NCBI GenBank assembly: GCA_022844565.1
Contig: JALHLK010000006.1
Location: 1 to 64,000 of the forward strand
Length of the DNA stretch: 64,000 nucleotides
Reading direction: 5' to 3'
Origin: Saprospiraceae bacterium
Lineage (GTDB): Bacteria; Bacteroidota; Bacteroidia; Chitinophagales; Saprospiraceae
Positions 62,323 to 64,000 of the stretch are shown here, piece by piece. How positions within the stretch are numbered: the first letter of the stretch is position 1; the number at the start of each line of letters is the position of its first letter. The notes beneath the pieces are model-generated. The model made no database searches, had not been told where the DNA came from, and was given only the letters and a program-made list of their open reading frames with translations. Made by a program: the position numbers and the translations under genes.

Positions 62323-63212
62323 CCCATTTTGCCAAGATCTTTTAGAATCTTGATAACTTCCTCTTCTGACAAATCATTGAGATTAGAAACTAAGCTTATT
62401 GAGAGATTATTCTCGTATCCTTTGAGAACTGCATTGATCTTTGCCTTTTCAATTCCTTTTTCAATTCCTTCCTCTCTTGCTACGTATTCCGCACTCTCAA
62501 TCACACTCTTCGATATCTTCACATTCTTGATAAAAGTATCGTATTCTTGTTTTTCTGCTGCATTCATTGCTTCATATTTTAATTTTTCTTCAACTTGTTT
62601 TAAACCTCTTGCAGAGTAATTCTCTGGTAATGCTGTATTTTTAAGGAAATATACCCATTCGTCTAAAGGGGTTTTTGACACGTTATCAAAATTATTTACC
62701 TTGATGAGATATATTTCTGGGAAGATTTCAGATGGATTGGTCTTTCCAAACTCCTTTTGCTGGAAATGACCTAAGGCTAAAATATCATTGTTGTGTATGC
62801 CTATGAAATTGGTAATACCGTGATATACATAATCACTGCCCTCACCTAGATCAAAGTAAACAATATTTACAGAAATTACCTTTTCGACATTGCTATAGGG
62901 TTCTTTTTCGTCTATATGTTCTGTTATAACTTTAGAAATGCCGTATAGTATTCGATGAAAATAGTCCAAATCTAGCTAAAATTGCACTTCTATGATAATT
63001 ATTTCTCCTTCTGAATCTTTACAAAGAAGGTCGACTCGATTGTATTTGTCTTCAAGATTTTCTTTATTGCCTTCTGATTCTAAAATCTCAACGATCTGAA
63101 TAGACCGTTCAGTCAGTTCCGTAAGAAAGCCTTCTAATATATCAAAATTAGCCTTTTGTCTTAGAAACTTTTTTGTAGCCCAATCAAAACTTATTAGTGT
63201 ACGAACTGTCAT
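62319..63212 (-). pseudogene. Rpn-family PD-(D/E)XK nuclease gene with one in-frame TAG stop
   Basis: Reading from the ATG at 63212: 78 residues with the Rpn/PD-(D/E)XK start (DWATKKFLRQKANFDILEGFL, then the catalytic NRVDLLCKDSEGEIIIIEVQ) stop at TAG (62976-62978). The same frame goes on as LDLDYFHRILYG and another 216 or so residues to the TGA at 62319-62321, with the family's helical tail ending in GIEKGIEKAKI repeats. One base substitution is enough to explain it. Rpn proteins are nucleases of the transposase-like YhgA group, with reported roles in recombination and phage defence. Could also be expressed as two pieces from a TTG at 62969. Confidence 0.8.
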
Positions 63213-63410
63213 TCATATGAGAATTATATTTACAAAGTTATAATAAATTGGTAAATATAGGAGATTTTTTATTTTTTGATTGTGGTAGTACTAAAGTTAA
63301 TGGAATATTTTCAATTGTAGTATTTACATATATTTTTCATTAAATTATTTCCGTTTTTAGCTAAATCTGCTTTGCAAATGTATAGTTAGATATCTCCAAT
63401 AATCAATCAC

Positions 63411-64000
63411 CTAATTCACCCTCAATTTCCAATTGATCGAATCTCTCATATCAGGATTATTGGCTGCTATTGTTCTTAATCGCTTTTCTTCCTCAGGATA
63501 TATGATCTTGAAGTGGCTACAATTGGTACTTTCTTTCAACTTAGGGTGCTTCTTAGGGAACGAAGCGTTTGAGTCAAAATCTTTGACGTTTTTTTCAAGC
63601 CGTTGTATAAATTTTTGAAATAATGGTCGAGCGGTAGTAAAACCCTGTCCATCATCTATAGTGGTAAATCTGATAAATCTTTCATCTCCTCCGCACCAAG
63701 TTCCGACTACTAAATTAGGTGTAATACCCATAAACCATCCGTCTACATAATCATTGGTTGTTCCTGTTTTTCCTCCTGCTTTGCTTTTAAAAGGAAATTT
63801 CCAGTCTTTAGAACAGTTGTTTTCTAACATATCTAGTGTGATCGAAGCAGTAAGTGGCTCCATGGCAGTATTTTTTGGGGAATATCCTTGATAAATCACT
63901 CTACCTTCTCGATCCACTATTTGCTTGATGATTTGAGGTTTAGAATATACACCATCATTGACAAATACGGTATAAGCTCCAACCATATCAAACAAGGTAG
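63411..64000 (-). CDS. Class A penicillin-binding protein, C-terminal part (cut by window end)
   Basis: About 196 residues are visible; the frame is open to the window edge, and the N-terminal glycosyltransferase domain lies outside. The third transpeptidase motif KTGTT occurs in SKAGGKTGTTNDYVDGWFMG, after the typical run YTVFVNDGVYSKPQIIKQIVDREGRVIY, which is the PBP1A/MrcA pattern. The end of the protein (EKRLRTIAANNPDMRDSINWKLRVN) is as in Bacteroidota forms. It builds cross-linked peptidoglycan. Confidence 0.9.
   Translation of the reverse strand, partial: TLFDMVGAYTVFVNDGVYSKPQIIKQIVDREGRVIYQGYSPKNTAMEPLTASITLDMLENNCSKDWKFPFKSKAGGKTGTTNDYVDGWFMGITPNLVVGTWCGGDERFIRFTTIDDGQGFTTARPLFQKFIQRLEKNVKDFDSNASFPKKHPKLKESTNCSHFKIIYPEEEKRLRTIAANNPDMRDSINWKLRVN

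Overview
The window is chromosomal DNA of an AT-rich Bacteroidota bacterium, most likely of the Saprospiria/Saprospiraceae type (inference). Seen in sequence: a type IX secretion (T9SS) type A C-terminal sorting domain, promoters of the Bacteroidota form (-33 TTG or TTTG, -7 TAnnTTTG), a TonB receptor next to a DUF4249 lipoprotein, a GYDIA-type GHMP kinase, a YfiT-type DinB protein, a LytS/LytTR pair, and few Shine-Dalgarno sequences.

Layout. 1-1013: short diverged repeats and a small inverted-repeat element, no convincing gene. 1014-9145, minus strand: DUF2185-like protein, a large T9SS-exported multidomain protein, a DUF2064 transferase, an efflux adaptor and TolC partner, and a small outer membrane barrel. 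9486-22064: housekeeping genes (cysteine desulfurase, ribD, GHMP kinase, rlmD, dsbD-like, DUF4407, DUF5916) broken up by inverted-repeat elements and an 88-bp tandem repeat. 22223-28096: tRNA-Asn carrying a 5.8-kb integrated element. The element is bounded by a 17-bp direct repeat of the tRNA 3' end and carries a tyrosine recombinase, a helix-turn-helix protein, a probable replication initiator, unknown genes, a secreted cargo protein and a 79-bp tandem array. 28239-43898: mostly core genes (desaturase, tRNA-CAT, M3 and M23 peptidases, oxidoreductase, 2'-5' RNA ligase, accA, AI-2E transporter, YfiT, rimM, rarA, thioredoxin). 44065-54571: a sensor kinase/LytTR regulator, TonB receptor, DUF4249 lipoprotein, a gene remnant and a four-gene MacAB-TolC-like export operon. 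54633-61813: secreted GH95 fucosidase, serine hydrolase, and a GMC oxidoreductase/gluconate-dehydrogenase subunit 3/Dabb module. 62056-63212: an Rpn-family nuclease gene broken by one in-frame stop, with its C-terminal tail duplicated as a translationally coupled small gene. 63411-64000: the C-terminal part of a class A penicillin-binding protein.

How it works together. The most distinctive parts are: (1) the tRNA-Asn element, whose ends, arm-type repeats, repeated 13-mer, internal iterons and replaced tRNA terminator can be read directly; (2) at least five 150-195-bp inverted-repeat elements without genes in four families, two of them directly before start codons; (3) the Rpn toxin-like gene with a separate tail gene; (4) a sensing/import/export cluster in which a nine-base motif precedes both the two-component operon and the receptor operon. 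All functional statements are by family recognition; nothing was searched or computed.
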